Shown: positions 1-9,561 of the stretch, one piece after another
Numbering within the stretch: position 1 is the stretch's first letter
Layout: the number at the start of each line of letters is the position of its first letter
Made by a program: the position numbers and the translations under genes
The notes under the pieces: model-generated
What the model saw: the letters and a program-made list of their open reading frames with translations, nothing else
Databases searched by the model: none
Told to the model about the DNA's origin: nothing
NCBI GenBank assembly: GCA_015206945.1
Contig: JADEXV010000038.1
Location: 1 to 43,218 of the forward strand
Source of the DNA: Nostocales cyanobacterium LEGE 12452
GTDB taxonomy: Bacteria; Cyanobacteriota; Cyanobacteriia; Cyanobacteriales; Nostocaceae
Direction of reading: 5' to 3'
DNA length: 43,218 nt

Positions 1-90
1 GGAAACTTGGCAGGGGAGCAGGGGGGCAGGGGAAGTAACATTAATATTCTCCTCGTCTCCCTTGTCTCCCTCATCTCTCTTACTCTGGGA
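1..90. repeat. Degenerate G-rich / TCTCCC tandem repeat
   Basis: The first 90 bases contain GGGGAGCAGG-like units followed by repeated TCTCCC(T/C)(T/C) units. This low-complexity pattern recurs at 22101-22120 and 34615-34680. It is typical of the short tandem repeats in Nostoc intergenic DNA and here runs into the N-terminal coding region of the membrane protein. Confidence 0.55.
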
Positions 91-2923
91 AAGACTTGGG
101 GGCGTTTTACTCTTTTTGGGTTGGGTGGTGTCGGTAGTAAATTATCCTTGGCAAGCAATAGCTGTAAGTGGTTTGGGTTTGTGGTTTGTGGGGAGTCGCT
201 TGCAACGGTACAGTTTAAAGCGAGACTTTGCAGGGGTTTTCATCATCGGCTTAGAGACGATTTTGCTAGGTTGGCGATTAGTACCCGATAACTTACAGAA
301 ATTAGCGATCGCAACTGGTACTCAACTCACCAATTCTCAAAATGAACCTTGGGCACTACTGGGTATAGCTTTATTTCCCTACATAATTTTGATGGTGGCG
401 CTTACAGATAGTATGTATCGCAACCAAAAGCAAGAATTAGCTAAGTTTGGCGAACTGCTCGCTTTGTTATTTGGAGCTTTTTTAACAACGATCGCTCTAG
501 TCAATCCTGCATTGCGATCGCTAAATCTGCTATTTTCTACCGCCACTCTGGCATTTGTTACTCAACGCCGTTCCCCCTCATCTCTTCCGCTGGTATATCT
601 AACCCACATTATGGGGGTGCTGACATTTTGCTTTACCATTAATTGGTTATTCCCAACCCTGAGTCAACAAGTTTGGGCAAGTATTTTATTGGCTCTCATG
701 GTTGCAGAATGGCGATTCAGCTTGAAGGAAGGACTATGGCAACGTAGCGCATGGGATATCGGTTTAGGATTAGCCGCAGGGAGTTTTTTCCTTTTGTGGA
801 TGAATGCAGAATCATCTTGGTATGGCATCACTGATAACCGATCTGATTGGGGAGTTTTATGGCTAGTTACGCCTTTAGCTCTGACGGGTGTTGCCAATGC
901 CGCAATTATAGAGCGGCGGATTACTAGCCGTTACTTGAGTGTCTTGGCTGTAATAGTTGCCCAGCTACTAACTTTACAACTACCAGGAATCAGATTAATC
1001 GGTTTGGCTGTAGGTGCTGGATTGATGTTTGCAAATACCCGCAATTTGCGAAACCAAGTATCTGCGGTAATTACAGAAGGATTTGTTTTAAGTTTCATCG
1101 GCGTGCTGCTGTGGACAGGTGTGCCTGGTTTGCCTCGCCTAGCGGTAGCCGGTTGGTTTATTGTAGGAGCGATCGCAACTCTAAGTCTATGGTTAGTGCG
1201 GACTATTTTGAACCGACGCGGTAACGAATTAGCAGTTATCTATGCAGCCGCTAGCGATAAATGGGCGATCGCTTTGTGTAGTGTTGAATTATTAAGTTTG
1301 ACGCTGCACTCAGTACTGATTTACCAAGAGTTTACGACATCAGGATTTTTGTTCTTAATTGCCACTGTAATAATCCTGGCAGCCATTGTTTATCGGAGTT
1401 GGCGCGAACCGACAAATTGGGCATTTTATGGTACAGGCTGGTGTTTGGAATTGTTGATTACCCAAGTACTAGGGTTGGGGGAAAGCTCAATTGTGAGAAT
1501 TGCAATTGCAAACATCGCCTTGGGTTTAATTACTCAACTTGTCGGCGAGTGGTGGCGGCGACGACATCAATTAGAAAGGTTTCCTAGCAGCCTGCACATT
1601 TTGCCATTAATTTATGGTGTATTTAGTGTATTGCTGCGTTTGAATACCTTTACCGAGTGGACAGGTTTGTATTCCTTGGGTGTAGCTTTAATTATTATTG
1701 GCGTGGGGCGACGGCACGAGAGCTTCAAACCCTTGCTGTATTTAGGAATTATTGGCGTATCAATTTCTGCTTATGAACTTTTGTTCTATCAAATGTCACA
1801 AGCTTCAGGAGGAGCATTAGGTGATGGATTAATTGCCATGTCTGCCCTTGGCGCGAGTATCATGTATGCTTACCGGATTTTGTCACCTTGGCTTGTCAGC
1901 TACTTACACCTAACTCCCCAAGAATTGAAAAGAATTGCCCATATTCACTGGGTTTGGAGTAGCTGTTTATTAATGGCTGCTATTCCTCTTCCCATTGCAG
2001 TTAACCGTTTGGTGGGATTGGGAACGGGAGTATTTTTGATTCGCTATGCCATCTTTCAGGGACGAAATTCACTCACTTCCCCCAGTTTCTTCGGAGGAAT
2101 TACAATCGCCGAGATGTGGGTTTACCTTGGCTTATTAGAGGTAGCCGGCATGAGGATTTATTGGCGAGAGACAGCAGTAGGGCGATTTTGGGCTGGGCCA
2201 TTAGTTCCTTGGAACGGTGCGATCGCTTGTGTGGTAGCCTACTTTTTGTACATCTTACCTTGGGAAAGTTGGGGTTGGTCTAAAAGACCTTGGCAACAAG
2301 CTGCATACATCACACCATTGATAATTTTATGGGAAACTAGACTGCAAACTTACCCGATTACCTTGGTACTTGCAGCTGGATTTTACATCTTTTTAGCAAA
2401 AATAGGTGAAAACATCCGTTTCACCTATATTAGTGTGGCGTTAATTGATTGGGCACTTTATCGCTGGTTTGATTCCTTACGCTTAACTGATGCTTTGTGG
2501 TATGTAACACCAATTGGGTTATCACTACTTTATATTGCTCAAGTAGATACCCAACTGAAGCTACCAGAGTACAAAACATCTCGTCATCTTCTGAGAGTGC
2601 TAGGGAGTGGTTTAATTTGTGGGTGGGCAATTTTATTTAATCAAAATACAGCTTGGATACCAGGAATTTTTAGTCTCATCGCTATTTTTGCCGGATTAGC
2701 TTTGCGAGTACGGGCTTTTCTCTACATTGGTACAGCCACTTTTTTAATTACGACAATCTATCAATCGGTAATTTTCAGCTTACAGTACTCCTTTTTAAAA
2801 TGGGTTGTTGGCTTACTAGTTGGCATCTTACTAATTTACATCGCCGCCAACTTTGAAACCCGTCGCGCTCAAATAACTTCCTTAATTCGTAGCGCCATTG
2901 ATGAATTTCAATCATGGGAATAG
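2..2923 (+). CDS. Large multi-pass membrane protein of unknown function (5' end uncertain)
   Basis: The reading frame is open to the left edge of the window. The first usable start codon inside it is a TTG at 62, which would give 953 residues, so the true start may lie outside. The protein is almost entirely hydrophobic segments separated by short polar loops, with well over 20 predicted membrane spans and no recognisable catalytic motif. The extreme 5' part (1-90) is built from degenerate G-rich and TCTCCC-type tandem repeats, which also makes the start unreliable. It ends with a soluble tail (ETRRAQITSLIRSAIDEFQ). I do not recognise the family. It resembles the large DUF2157-like membrane proteins common in cyanobacteria in general shape only. 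The gene itself is sure; its function is unknown. Confidence 0.8.
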   Translation, partial: ETWQGSRGAGEVTLIFSSSPLSPSSLLLWERLGGVLLFLGWVVSVVNYPWQAIAVSGLGLWFVGSRLQRYSLKRDFAGVFIIGLETILLGWRLVPDNLQKLAIATGTQLTNSQNEPWALLGIALFPYIILMVALTDSMYRNQKQELAKFGELLALLFGAFLTTIALVNPALRSLNLLFSTATLAFVTQRRSPSSLPLVYLTHIMGVLTFCFTINWLFPTLSQQVWASILLALMVAEWRFSLKEGLWQRSAWDIGLGLAAGSFFLLWMNAESSWYGITDNRSDWGVLWLVTPLALTGVANAAIIERRITSRYLSVLAVIVAQLLTLQLPGIRLIGLAVGAGLMFANTRNLRNQVSAVITEGFVLSFIGVLLWTGVPGLPRLAVAGWFIVGAIATLSLWLVRTILNRRGNELAVIYAAASDKWAIALCSVELLSLTLHSVLIYQEFTTSGFLFLIATVIILAAIVYRSWREPTNWAFYGTGWCLELLITQVLGLGESSIVRIAIANIALGLITQLVGEWWRRRHQLERFPSSLHILPLIYGVFSVLLRLNTFTEWTGLYSLGVALIIIGVGRRHESFKPLLYLGIIGVSISAYELLFYQMSQASGGALGDGLIAMSALGASIMYAYRILSPWLVSYLHLTPQELKRIAHIHWVWSSCLLMAAIPLPIAVNRLVGLGTGVFLIRYAIFQGRNSLTSPSFFGGITIAEMWVYLGLLEVAGMRIYWRETAVGRFWAGPLVPWNGAIACVVAYFLYILPWESWGWSKRPWQQAAYITPLIILWETRLQTYPITLVLAAGFYIFLAKIGENIRFTYISVALIDWALYRWFDSLRLTDALWYVTPIGLSLLYIAQVDTQLKLPEYKTSRHLLRVLGSGLICGWAILFNQNTAWIPGIFSLIAIFAGLALRVRAFLYIGTATFLITTIYQSVIFSLQYSFLKWVVGLLVGILLIYIAANFETRRAQITSLIRSAIDEFQSWE

Positions 2924-3020
2924 GTAAGCTAAAGATTAAACTAATTAGACAGGCGATCGCACTATCTGACTACTTGTATCAATTCTGTATGAAGATGCAC
3001 CAAAGTATATTAGAAACGAA

Positions 3021-3064
3021 CCGCTTTCTGTGCGAGAGGCTTCCGCCAACGCGCAGCGTCTCGT
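3021..3064. repeat. Interspersed palindromic repeat
   Basis: A segment with the core GCGAGAGGCTTCCGCCAACGC, the same class as copies near 22119, 28552, 33314 and 41580. It lies between the first gene and the convergent 3118-3558 gene. Confidence 0.6.
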
Positions 3065-3117
3065 CAAAGTCGGACAAAAAAAAAGAAAATTTGGTGCTGC
3101 TTCATAAAGAAATGGTA

Positions 3118-3558
3118 TTAGGTATTAAGCCGATCGCCAATATCTCTAAGTTCCCTAACTACAGTACCGATTGTAGCTACACCGACGTTTACAATCGCGT
3201 TTGAAATAACTTCCCCTAATCTGACTAAGCCACTTAAAATATCAAAAAAATTCTGAGTTTCTTGAATTTTTGCAGCCGCTTGATCAAGAGAACTTGTAGC
3301 CTCAGTTATTTTCTTAACTGCTTCATCCATATCTGTTAAAACTTGATTAAATTGTCTACTATTAATCTCAGCAACAAAGTCCAAAATTTTTTGACACTCA
3401 TTACTAATTTCCCGAAATTGATTCAGGCTAATTTGTTCATCGTTGGAAAGCTTTTTCGCTCTTTCCCGAATAGCAACCTGTAGCTTTAGTATCCGATCTC
3501 TCAAAGAAGAAGGATTTTCCCAATCCTGTCTGGTAATTGCATTTTTAACTAATGGCAT
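3118..3558 (-). CDS. Unknown helical protein with hydrophobic C-terminal stretch
   Basis: A protein of 146 residues when started at the ATG at 3558; the frame continues to a TTG at 3567. The N-terminal two thirds are strongly helical and charged, with heptad-like spacing through IRERAKKLSNDEQISLN and the region around MDEAVKKITEATSSLDQA. A largely apolar stretch (FFDILSGLVRLGEVISNAIV) follows and could insert into membrane or pack in a bundle. It lies 63 bp downstream of the lipoprotein gene on the same strand, so the two are probably one transcript. I recognise no family. The long helix plus hydrophobic hairpin is reminiscent of alpha-helical pore or adaptor proteins, but that is speculation. 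Confidence 0.65.
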   Translation of the reverse strand: MPLVKNAITRQDWENPSSLRDRILKLQVAIRERAKKLSNDEQISLNQFREISNECQKILDFVAEINSRQFNQVLTDMDEAVKKITEATSSLDQAAAKIQETQNFFDILSGLVRLGEVISNAIVNVGVATIGTVVRELRDIGDRLNT

Positions 3559-3621
3559 AAACAACAACCCTGTTTTTCAAAATAATAAATTAGTGATTGA
3601 AAAGCATTCAATAAAACTTAG

Positions 3622-4686
3622 TTAAAAAGCGCGATCAACTTCTTCTACTAGAGGTTTAACCGAGATAACGTATTCATTGAGAATTGTTTGAATACGTTTT
3701 ATTTTTTTTTCGTCTATTTTTTTGAATGAAACTTTAGCATTAAACTGACATAATCGACTAACATCTTGAGGCTTTAACCCTTCTTCAAATTCTTTTCTCA
3801 GTTGATTATGGGTCTTAACTGTACTAAAAAGAATTTCATTATAAGCCCTAGCTGCTTGGTCTTTTTCAGCCACTATTTCCATAGATTTATTGTAGTCTTC
3901 TGTTAATTTTTCACCTACTGTAATTTGATCGACAACTTGTTGATAATTACTAGAATTGATTTCTCTATCATTACCTAGCTTTTTTAAAGTAGCAAAGTAA
4001 GGTTCATAGTAAGTATTAATTGCGTTTGCTTCTATGCCCAAAGTTCCTGCCTCGTTAAGGTAGTTATTTTGTACAATAAATATTAAGCCTCCTTTAGCAG
4101 GTTTATAAAGAGCGACTCCATTTTTATCAGCTGTTGGAACTGAATTACCAGTGACATATTTATGGATAGGTTCATTAGTACAAACAATTGCTTTTTGTAG
4201 AGCATCCTTTCGGATTTTGTTTGTTGCTAAATCAAATAATACCTTGAGGATTTCACTGCCTCCATCTACTGCATCTGCATCTAGTTTATTACCATTAATT
4301 GATAAATCTTTGATACTTTGACCCAATTCATCTATTGAGTTATCTAAAGATAAATTTTTTCCGCTTGCTATAGCACCTAAAGCATCCATATAGTCAATTA
4401 GAATATTGACTACTGTTTGAAAATTCTCAGAATCAACTCGCTCAATTCTCTCACAACCTTCTCGCCTCTTATTGCGATCGGAGATTCCACTATCAAGAAC
4501 TAATGGAGTATATCTAATACGTCGTAAACAAGATTTATAGATATCTTCAGCAAAATCATTAGAAGCTCGTTCAACTATCTCTTTGCTCTTGCTAAAGCTT
4601 TCTACAGACTTAAAATTATCTCCGCAACTTCCTAACAAAACAGCAATCGGAATAACAATACCGATTAAAGATTTCCTTTTGAACAT
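3622..4686 (-). CDS. Putative lipoprotein of unknown function
   Basis: A 354-residue protein that begins with a clear type II signal peptide: charged MFKRK, a hydrophobic core, then the lipobox LLGSC with the acylated Cys at residue 21. The mature part is hydrophilic and mostly helical, with further scattered cysteines (SCLRRI, EGCERI, IVCTNE, LCQFN). It is probably anchored on the periplasmic side of the inner membrane or in the outer membrane. Codon use is AT-rich compared with neighbours. The 3118-3558 gene follows on the same strand, and together they form a two-gene unit of unknown role. The gene and lipoprotein calls are good; the function is unknown. Confidence 0.75.
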   Translation of the reverse strand: MFKRKSLIGIVIPIAVLLGSCGDNFKSVESFSKSKEIVERASNDFAEDIYKSCLRRIRYTPLVLDSGISDRNKRREGCERIERVDSENFQTVVNILIDYMDALGAIASGKNLSLDNSIDELGQSIKDLSINGNKLDADAVDGGSEILKVLFDLATNKIRKDALQKAIVCTNEPIHKYVTGNSVPTADKNGVALYKPAKGGLIFIVQNNYLNEAGTLGIEANAINTYYEPYFATLKKLGNDREINSSNYQQVVDQITVGEKLTEDYNKSMEIVAEKDQAARAYNEILFSTVKTHNQLRKEFEEGLKPQDVSRLCQFNAKVSFKKIDEKKIKRIQTILNEYVISVKPLVEEVDRAF

Positions 4687-5022
4687 TTTTGCTTAACCTT
4701 ATTGTAAAATCAAAATTTTGCCAAGTTTTCCTTGTTGCTCGTTGAGTGAGTAACAACTTAGTCTCAAATCCTTATCAAATAATGATTTGGAATATAATCA
4801 AAAACCCATAAAATGATTCATATTTACTTACCGTTGCGCTATTGATAAAATCGCTGTTATTTCCTTCTCCACTCCCCAAGTAGTCAATTTCGGAATTTTG
4901 CGATCGCCCTTGAGCAAAACCTTGCGTACTGACTCTGTTGAATCACGGTTGCCATAGATATTTAGGACTTATGCACTTAGCTTAGATATTGAAACTAAGA
5001 ATGAAAAATAGGACAACGCCCC
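4687..5022. other. Intergenic region, divergent promoters expected
   Basis: 336 bp separate the lipoprotein gene (leftward) from the DUF218 gene (rightward), so promoters for both should lie here. I see AT-rich DNA, one HIP1-like GCGATCGC core at 4901-4907 and no convincing hairpin or RNA gene. Confidence 0.4.
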
Positions 5023-5628
5023 ATGCTCAATTACAAAATTCCCAAAAAATGGTTAATTTTGCTGACAGTGGCTTTGATCTCTGCCTTGTTGCTGGCGATC
5101 GCTTCTTCTGCCTCAAGTATTTATTTATATGGCAGCAGTACTGATAATATCAAGGCAGATGCAGCAATTGTTTTAGGAGCGGCAGTTTGGAAAGATGAAC
5201 CATCTCCTGTTTTCAGGGAGCGAATCAACCACGCCATTAACTTATATAAAAATGGATCTGTTAAGACAATCATTTTTACTGGTGGAGTTGGCGACAGTAA
5301 TGAACCAGCTGAAGCTATAGTTGGGAAAAATTATGCGATCGCACAACAGGTAAAAGCTGCTGATATTCTCATTGAGACTCAATCTCGCACAACTCACCAG
5401 AACCTCAAAAATGCTTTGGAAGTAGCGAATGCTCACCAATTAACTAAGTTTCTTATTGTCAGCGATCCATTGCACATGAAGCGAGCCGTGTTGATGGCAC
5501 GAGGCTTAGGAATGGATGCACATTCGTCTCCCACACCTACTACTCGCTATCGCAGTTTTTACAGTCAGATGGAGTTTTTGAGCCGAGAAACTTATTTTTA
5601 CTTTGTCTACTTAGTATTTAAAATATAG
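5023..5628 (+). CDS. DUF218 / YdcF-SanA family membrane-anchored protein
   Basis: A 201-residue protein with one N-terminal membrane anchor (about residues 11-34) and a DUF218 domain. The domain shows the conserved first strand (DAAIVLGAAVW), the FRERINHAINLY helix, the strand TIIFTGGVG and the later FLIVSDPLHMKRAVLMARGLG block. DUF218 proteins include SanA, YdcF and ElyC, which act in envelope integrity or lipid-carrier metabolism; the exact substrate is not established. The anchor with the domain on the outer face matches SanA more than the cytoplasmic YdcF. It is a single gene with no clear operon partner. Confidence 0.88.
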   Translation: MLNYKIPKKWLILLTVALISALLLAIASSASSIYLYGSSTDNIKADAAIVLGAAVWKDEPSPVFRERINHAINLYKNGSVKTIIFTGGVGDSNEPAEAIVGKNYAIAQQVKAADILIETQSRTTHQNLKNALEVANAHQLTKFLIVSDPLHMKRAVLMARGLGMDAHSSPTPTTRYRSFYSQMEFLSRETYFYFVYLVFKI

Positions 5629-5983
5629 CCGTGGCGGACTGCAACTAAAAATCGACCTAGAACTGTTACACCGCGTCGTATAAGTTGAGGCTTTACTTAC
5701 AGGTTGGCGAGATTACTTTCAGCAGGCAATCGAAAAGTTTAAAAGATGAATTTTATTAATCTTAGAAAACAAAGCTGTAACCTTCTCCCTGTATAACTTT
5801 TAGAAGTTGTCTTCAAATTTTATTTTTCTATGGGCAAATCTTCAGCTGTTAGCCACAAGTCTACCGAATGAGTAGCGATCGCTTTTTCCTCACTTGATGC
5901 CAACGGCAATATCTACCATATCTCAGGTTTGAGATTGTCAAATCGCAGCCAGAGGTTTATTATACTTTGCTGCGATTTGAACC
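5629..5983. other. Intergenic region between convergent genes
   Basis: 355 bp between the convergent DUF218 and chlM genes. A short coding-looking streak with stops (around 5650-5750, rightward, including ALLTGWRDYFQQAIEKFKR) may be gene debris, but I cannot assign it. No strong terminator hairpin stands out. Confidence 0.35.
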
Positions 5984-6670
5984 TTAATTGCGTGTAGCTT
6001 CCAGTAGGCGAGAAAAATAGAAGCGAGTCTTTGTCATTGCCCGTCGTTGCAAAGAAAAGCCATTGCTTTCTAAGATTTTCACTACATCAGCCTCACGATG
6101 CAAATATGCACGAGTGGCTTTACTTGGCCCAGGAAAGAAACTGCCAATTTTCTTGAGTATACTCAGGGCGCAGGTCTTCGGCGCAAAACTGAGAATTATC
6201 CGCGACTGTGCCAAAGAACAAAGGTGAGATATCATCTCATCGGCTTTTTCTTGAGGGTAATGGATGAGAACATCTAGGCAAATAACGGTATGGTAGCTAC
6301 CACTCAACGATTCTAAATCCTGCACGGCAAAAGTAGGATTTTCGGTATTTCCCAAAGTTTGCTTGGCTCTATCTCTGCCTTCTTCTACCATTTTTTCCGA
6401 AATATCGGTGGCATAGACTTTGGCACCATCTACTGCCAGGGGAATGCTGAGACTACCGACACCACACCCAGCATCACAGATTGATAGCTCTGGTAAATTG
6501 TTATCAGCCTTCAGCCAACCGAGAACTGTATCCACAGTTTGCTGGTGTCCATTGCGGATGTCTAATTGGACTTTGTTGACTTCGCCATCGCCGTAGATTC
6601 GCTTCCAACGGTCAAACCCTGTGGAATTGAAATACTCGCGAACAATCGTTTTGTCGTCGGCTGCGTTCAT
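5984..6670 (-). CDS. chlM: Magnesium-protoporphyrin IX methyltransferase
   Basis: Transfers a methyl group from S-adenosylmethionine to the C13 propionate of Mg-protoporphyrin IX, the step after Mg-chelatase in chlorophyll synthesis. The 228-residue length is normal for ChlM. The SAM-binding glycine loop is ICDAGCGVGSLS (residues 64-75), followed by ATDIS and the ICLDVLIHYP block typical of BchM/ChlM, and the C-terminal FFPGPSKATRAYLHREADVV region. The N-terminal REYFNSTGFDRWKRIYG is also characteristic. The start is the ATG at 6670. It stands alone on the leftward strand and supports a photosynthetic host. Confidence 0.95.
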   Translation of the reverse strand: MNAADDKTIVREYFNSTGFDRWKRIYGDGEVNKVQLDIRNGHQQTVDTVLGWLKADNNLPELSICDAGCGVGSLSIPLAVDGAKVYATDISEKMVEEGRDRAKQTLGNTENPTFAVQDLESLSGSYHTVICLDVLIHYPQEKADEMISHLCSLAQSRIILSFAPKTCALSILKKIGSFFPGPSKATRAYLHREADVVKILESNGFSLQRRAMTKTRFYFSRLLEATRN

Positions 6671-7349
6671 AAACTTCGATTTTTAGGGGTTCCCAATGCT
6701 TAAAATTATCATTGATAGGAACCCATAAGAGCGGTCTTCCAAATTTTTCCAGATGATAGTTCGCCGATAAGCAAGGATACTTACGTACATAGAGGAACTT
6801 AGGGTGTCGAATTACAATCCAGATGCGCAAAATTGAAGCTGTACTGGCTTAACAAGCAAAATACTGAATTTAGCTTGGGTTTTATGGCTTTTAGGTATAT
6901 TTTTTGCTCATAACAGCGATTTATTTTGATGAAATAAATCACTAAATCGCGATATTTATACAATTACTTTGGATTGGTCTATATTACCAAATTTGATGTT
7001 GTAATTTCATCAGCTGTTGGCATTATTTTTTTGTTTAAATCATTGTTCCACTAATATTTGTTTATTTTAAATGAAAACTGCTATTTTTCTATAGTTTCAG
7101 GATTCACGATCGCTAAATACGATTAAGAGCTATTTAAATACCCATAATTTTTGCAACCTCAAATCTCATCGAAATTTATATCTATGGATATAAAAAATAC
7201 CTCCTTAAGATAGAATTGAATTGCGATCGCAACAATTATGCTGTTAAAAATTTAATTATATGTAACCAATAAAACTGAACTATACAAAAAAAATAAGTAA
7301 AGTTTCGTATGCTGCTTGTACATCTAGTATCTAGGCTGATTTATTACAC
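6671..7349. other. Long AT-rich intergenic region between divergent genes
   Basis: 679 bp between chlM (leftward) and the antiporter gene (rightward), so it should hold both promoters. It is markedly AT-rich between about 6880 and 7340, with one HIP1 site near 7223. A leftward frame at 6612-6830 overlaps the chlM start and I do not accept it as a gene. I see no RNA gene or riboswitch. Confidence 0.4.
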
Positions 7350-9431
7350 ATGACACTGAACTCGCTCACAGACAGTCCAATTGTTGCATTTACAATTCTT
7401 TTAACAGTAATCTTTACTGTCCCTCCGATATTTGAGCGATTAAGGCTACCTGGATTAGTGGGGTTGTTGGTTGCAGGTATATTACTAGGGCAAAATGGAC
7501 TAAAGTTGTTAAACCCTGAGTCTGAAACTATCAATCTGCTCTCTGATATTGGCAAACTTTATTTGATGTTTGTGGCAGGTTTAGAAATTGACTTAGAGCA
7601 GTTTCGTAAAACTAGAAATCGCTCAATCGGGTTTGGCATTTTAACATTTTTAGTTCCAATGATTGCTGGCATTGCGACAGGACGATTATTCAATTTTGGT
7701 TGGAATGCCTCCGTCCTCATTGGTTCTTTACTAGCCTCTCATACCCTCTTGGCATACCCAATTGTGAGTCGTCTGGGAGTGGTAATGAATGAAGCTGTAA
7801 CCGTCACGATTGGCGCCACAATTTTTACTGACACAGGTGCTTTGCTAGTATTAGCGATTTGTGTTGGGATTCACGGAGGAGAATTCTCCGCCATGAGTTT
7901 AGCAATTTTATTGGGTGGATTAGCAATTTACACTGCTGTTGTCCTGTTTGGCTTTGACTGGGCAGGAAAAGAGTTTTTTCGCCGCTCTGGGGATGAACAA
8001 AGTAACCAGTTTTTGTTTATATTACTAGCATTATTTTTGGCATCTGTTGGAGCGCAGGTAATTGGAGTTGAAAAAATTGTTGGTGCTTTTTTAGCAGGTT
8101 TAGCTGTCAACGATGTTCTAGGACGTAGCCCAGTCAGAGAAAAAATCGAGTTTATTGGTAGTGTTTTATTTATCCCTTGTTTCTTTGTGGACATGGGATT
8201 ATTGATTAATATTCCTGCATTTATCAAAACCCTCAGTTCAATTTGGCTGACTCTGGTAATTGTAGTAGCTTTGATTGGCAGCAAATTTATAGCAGCATTC
8301 TTAGCCAAATTATTGTATCGCTACAACACGGCGGAATTGCTAACGATGTGGTCATTGTCTCTACCACAGGTAGCAGCCACACTAGCAGCAACCTTAGTTG
8401 CTTATCAAACGAAAAATCCTGCTGGTGAGCGCTTAATCAGTGAAGCTGTCTTAAACAGTGTGATTGTGCTTATGCTGGTAACTGCAATTCTGGGCCCCAT
8501 AATAACAGCACGATTTGCTCCTTCCCTACAGCTTTCTCAGACAGATTTTGAAACAGATAGTTTGACAACTTGGTGGCAAGGTGATGAAGATGAGCAAGTA
8601 GAGAAAAGCCAGTATCCATTTACTGTATTAGTGCCAATATATAATCCCCAAACCCAGCGCTATTTAATCGAAATGGCAGCACTACTGGCTAGTCATGAAT
8701 CTGGAAAAATTGTGCCATTAGCTATTACTAGAGCACATATTCAGATGGATGATCCGCAATTAGTAACAGCGCTCACTCAAAGCCGGGAAAGATTGAATTT
8801 AGCTAAAGAAATCAGTCAAGAGTTTGAGGTGGAAGTATTACCAGCAATTCGGATTGATGATGATGCAGCTTTGGGGATTAGCCGCACGAGTCGAGAACAA
8901 AACGCTAGTTTAGTAGTGATGGGTTGGTCGCAGACAACAGGTTTACGTGCCCGCTTATTTGGTAGTGTTATTGATAGTGTTTTCTGGTCTTCTCACTGTC
9001 CAGTAGCAGTAACACGCCTTTTAAGTAGTCCTAAGACAATTCAAAGAATTCTTGTACCAGTTGGAGACTTAACGCGCCAAACTATTGGTGCTTTAAGGTT
9101 TGCCCAGATTTTGGCTGATGTTAATCAGGCAGAAGTAGTGCTGTTACACGTATCCGATCGCAAAACACCACCGACTCGGGTAGAAAAATTTGTATCTCAA
9201 TTGTCTGAGATTATCTCTAAAGGCCAATTACAGGTGAATACGAATATCCAAACAATCAGGGGTGATGATATTGCTAGAACCATAATTCGGGAAGCTCAGT
9301 CATTTGATTTAGCGGTGTTACGTTCCGTTCGTTATCGCACAGCAGGTGGATTAGCTGTTAGCGAAGTGACAACGCAGTTAATTCGAGAATTGAAGTGTTC
9401 AATTGTGTTGCTTGGAGAACCTCACTCGTGA
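7350..9431 (+). CDS. CPA2-family cation:proton antiporter with C-terminal tandem Usp domains
   Basis: A 693-residue fusion. Residues 1-395 are a multi-pass Na+(K+)/H+ exchanger module with CPA2 hallmarks: FERLRLPGLVGLLVAGILLG, LYLMFVAGLEIDLEQF, and an acidic TDTGALL motif around D161. Residues about 420-555 and 565-690 look like two universal-stress-protein domains (NASLVVMGWSQTTGLRARLFGS and RILVPVGDLTRQTIGALRFA). This architecture is common in cyanobacteria, where such antiporters control cytosolic pH and Na+ or K+, with the Usp part probably binding nucleotide. The transported ion cannot be read from sequence. It is monocistronic, followed by a large HIP1-anchored hairpin. Confidence 0.92.
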   Translation: MTLNSLTDSPIVAFTILLTVIFTVPPIFERLRLPGLVGLLVAGILLGQNGLKLLNPESETINLLSDIGKLYLMFVAGLEIDLEQFRKTRNRSIGFGILTFLVPMIAGIATGRLFNFGWNASVLIGSLLASHTLLAYPIVSRLGVVMNEAVTVTIGATIFTDTGALLVLAICVGIHGGEFSAMSLAILLGGLAIYTAVVLFGFDWAGKEFFRRSGDEQSNQFLFILLALFLASVGAQVIGVEKIVGAFLAGLAVNDVLGRSPVREKIEFIGSVLFIPCFFVDMGLLINIPAFIKTLSSIWLTLVIVVALIGSKFIAAFLAKLLYRYNTAELLTMWSLSLPQVAATLAATLVAYQTKNPAGERLISEAVLNSVIVLMLVTAILGPIITARFAPSLQLSQTDFETDSLTTWWQGDEDEQVEKSQYPFTVLVPIYNPQTQRYLIEMAALLASHESGKIVPLAITRAHIQMDDPQLVTALTQSRERLNLAKEISQEFEVEVLPAIRIDDDAALGISRTSREQNASLVVMGWSQTTGLRARLFGSVIDSVFWSSHCPVAVTRLLSSPKTIQRILVPVGDLTRQTIGALRFAQILADVNQAEVVLLHVSDRKTPPTRVEKFVSQLSEIISKGQLQVNTNIQTIRGDDIARTIIREAQSFDLAVLRSVRYRTAGGLAVSEVTTQLIRELKCSIVLLGEPHS

Positions 9432-9468
9432 TCTGGGGAAGTCAATACCAGTAAAAAGAGAAAACACT

Positions 9469-9515
9469 TGCGATCGCTTTTGTCTCAGTGATGGGAATTA
9501 ACAAGAGCGATCGCA
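9469..9515. terminator. Bidirectional terminator-like hairpin built on two HIP1 sites
   Basis: Arms 9469-9483 and 9501-9515 are complementary at 14 of 15 positions, each arm containing GCGATCGC, with a 17-nt loop. It sits between the convergent antiporter and nagA genes. T-rich DNA flanks both sides, so it could end transcripts from either direction. Confidence 0.6.
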
Positions 9516-9561
9516 TAGTTTTATAGATATTCTCCAAAATTCCTCAATCTTGAAGCGAAAT

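Noticed and set aside
2914-3204. Rightward 96-codon frame
   Set aside because: It runs through an interspersed repeat and the end of the convergent gene, and has no family-like sequence.
6612-6830. Leftward 72-codon frame before chlM
   Set aside because: It overlaps the chlM start in another frame and shows no recognisable domain; chlM is certain.
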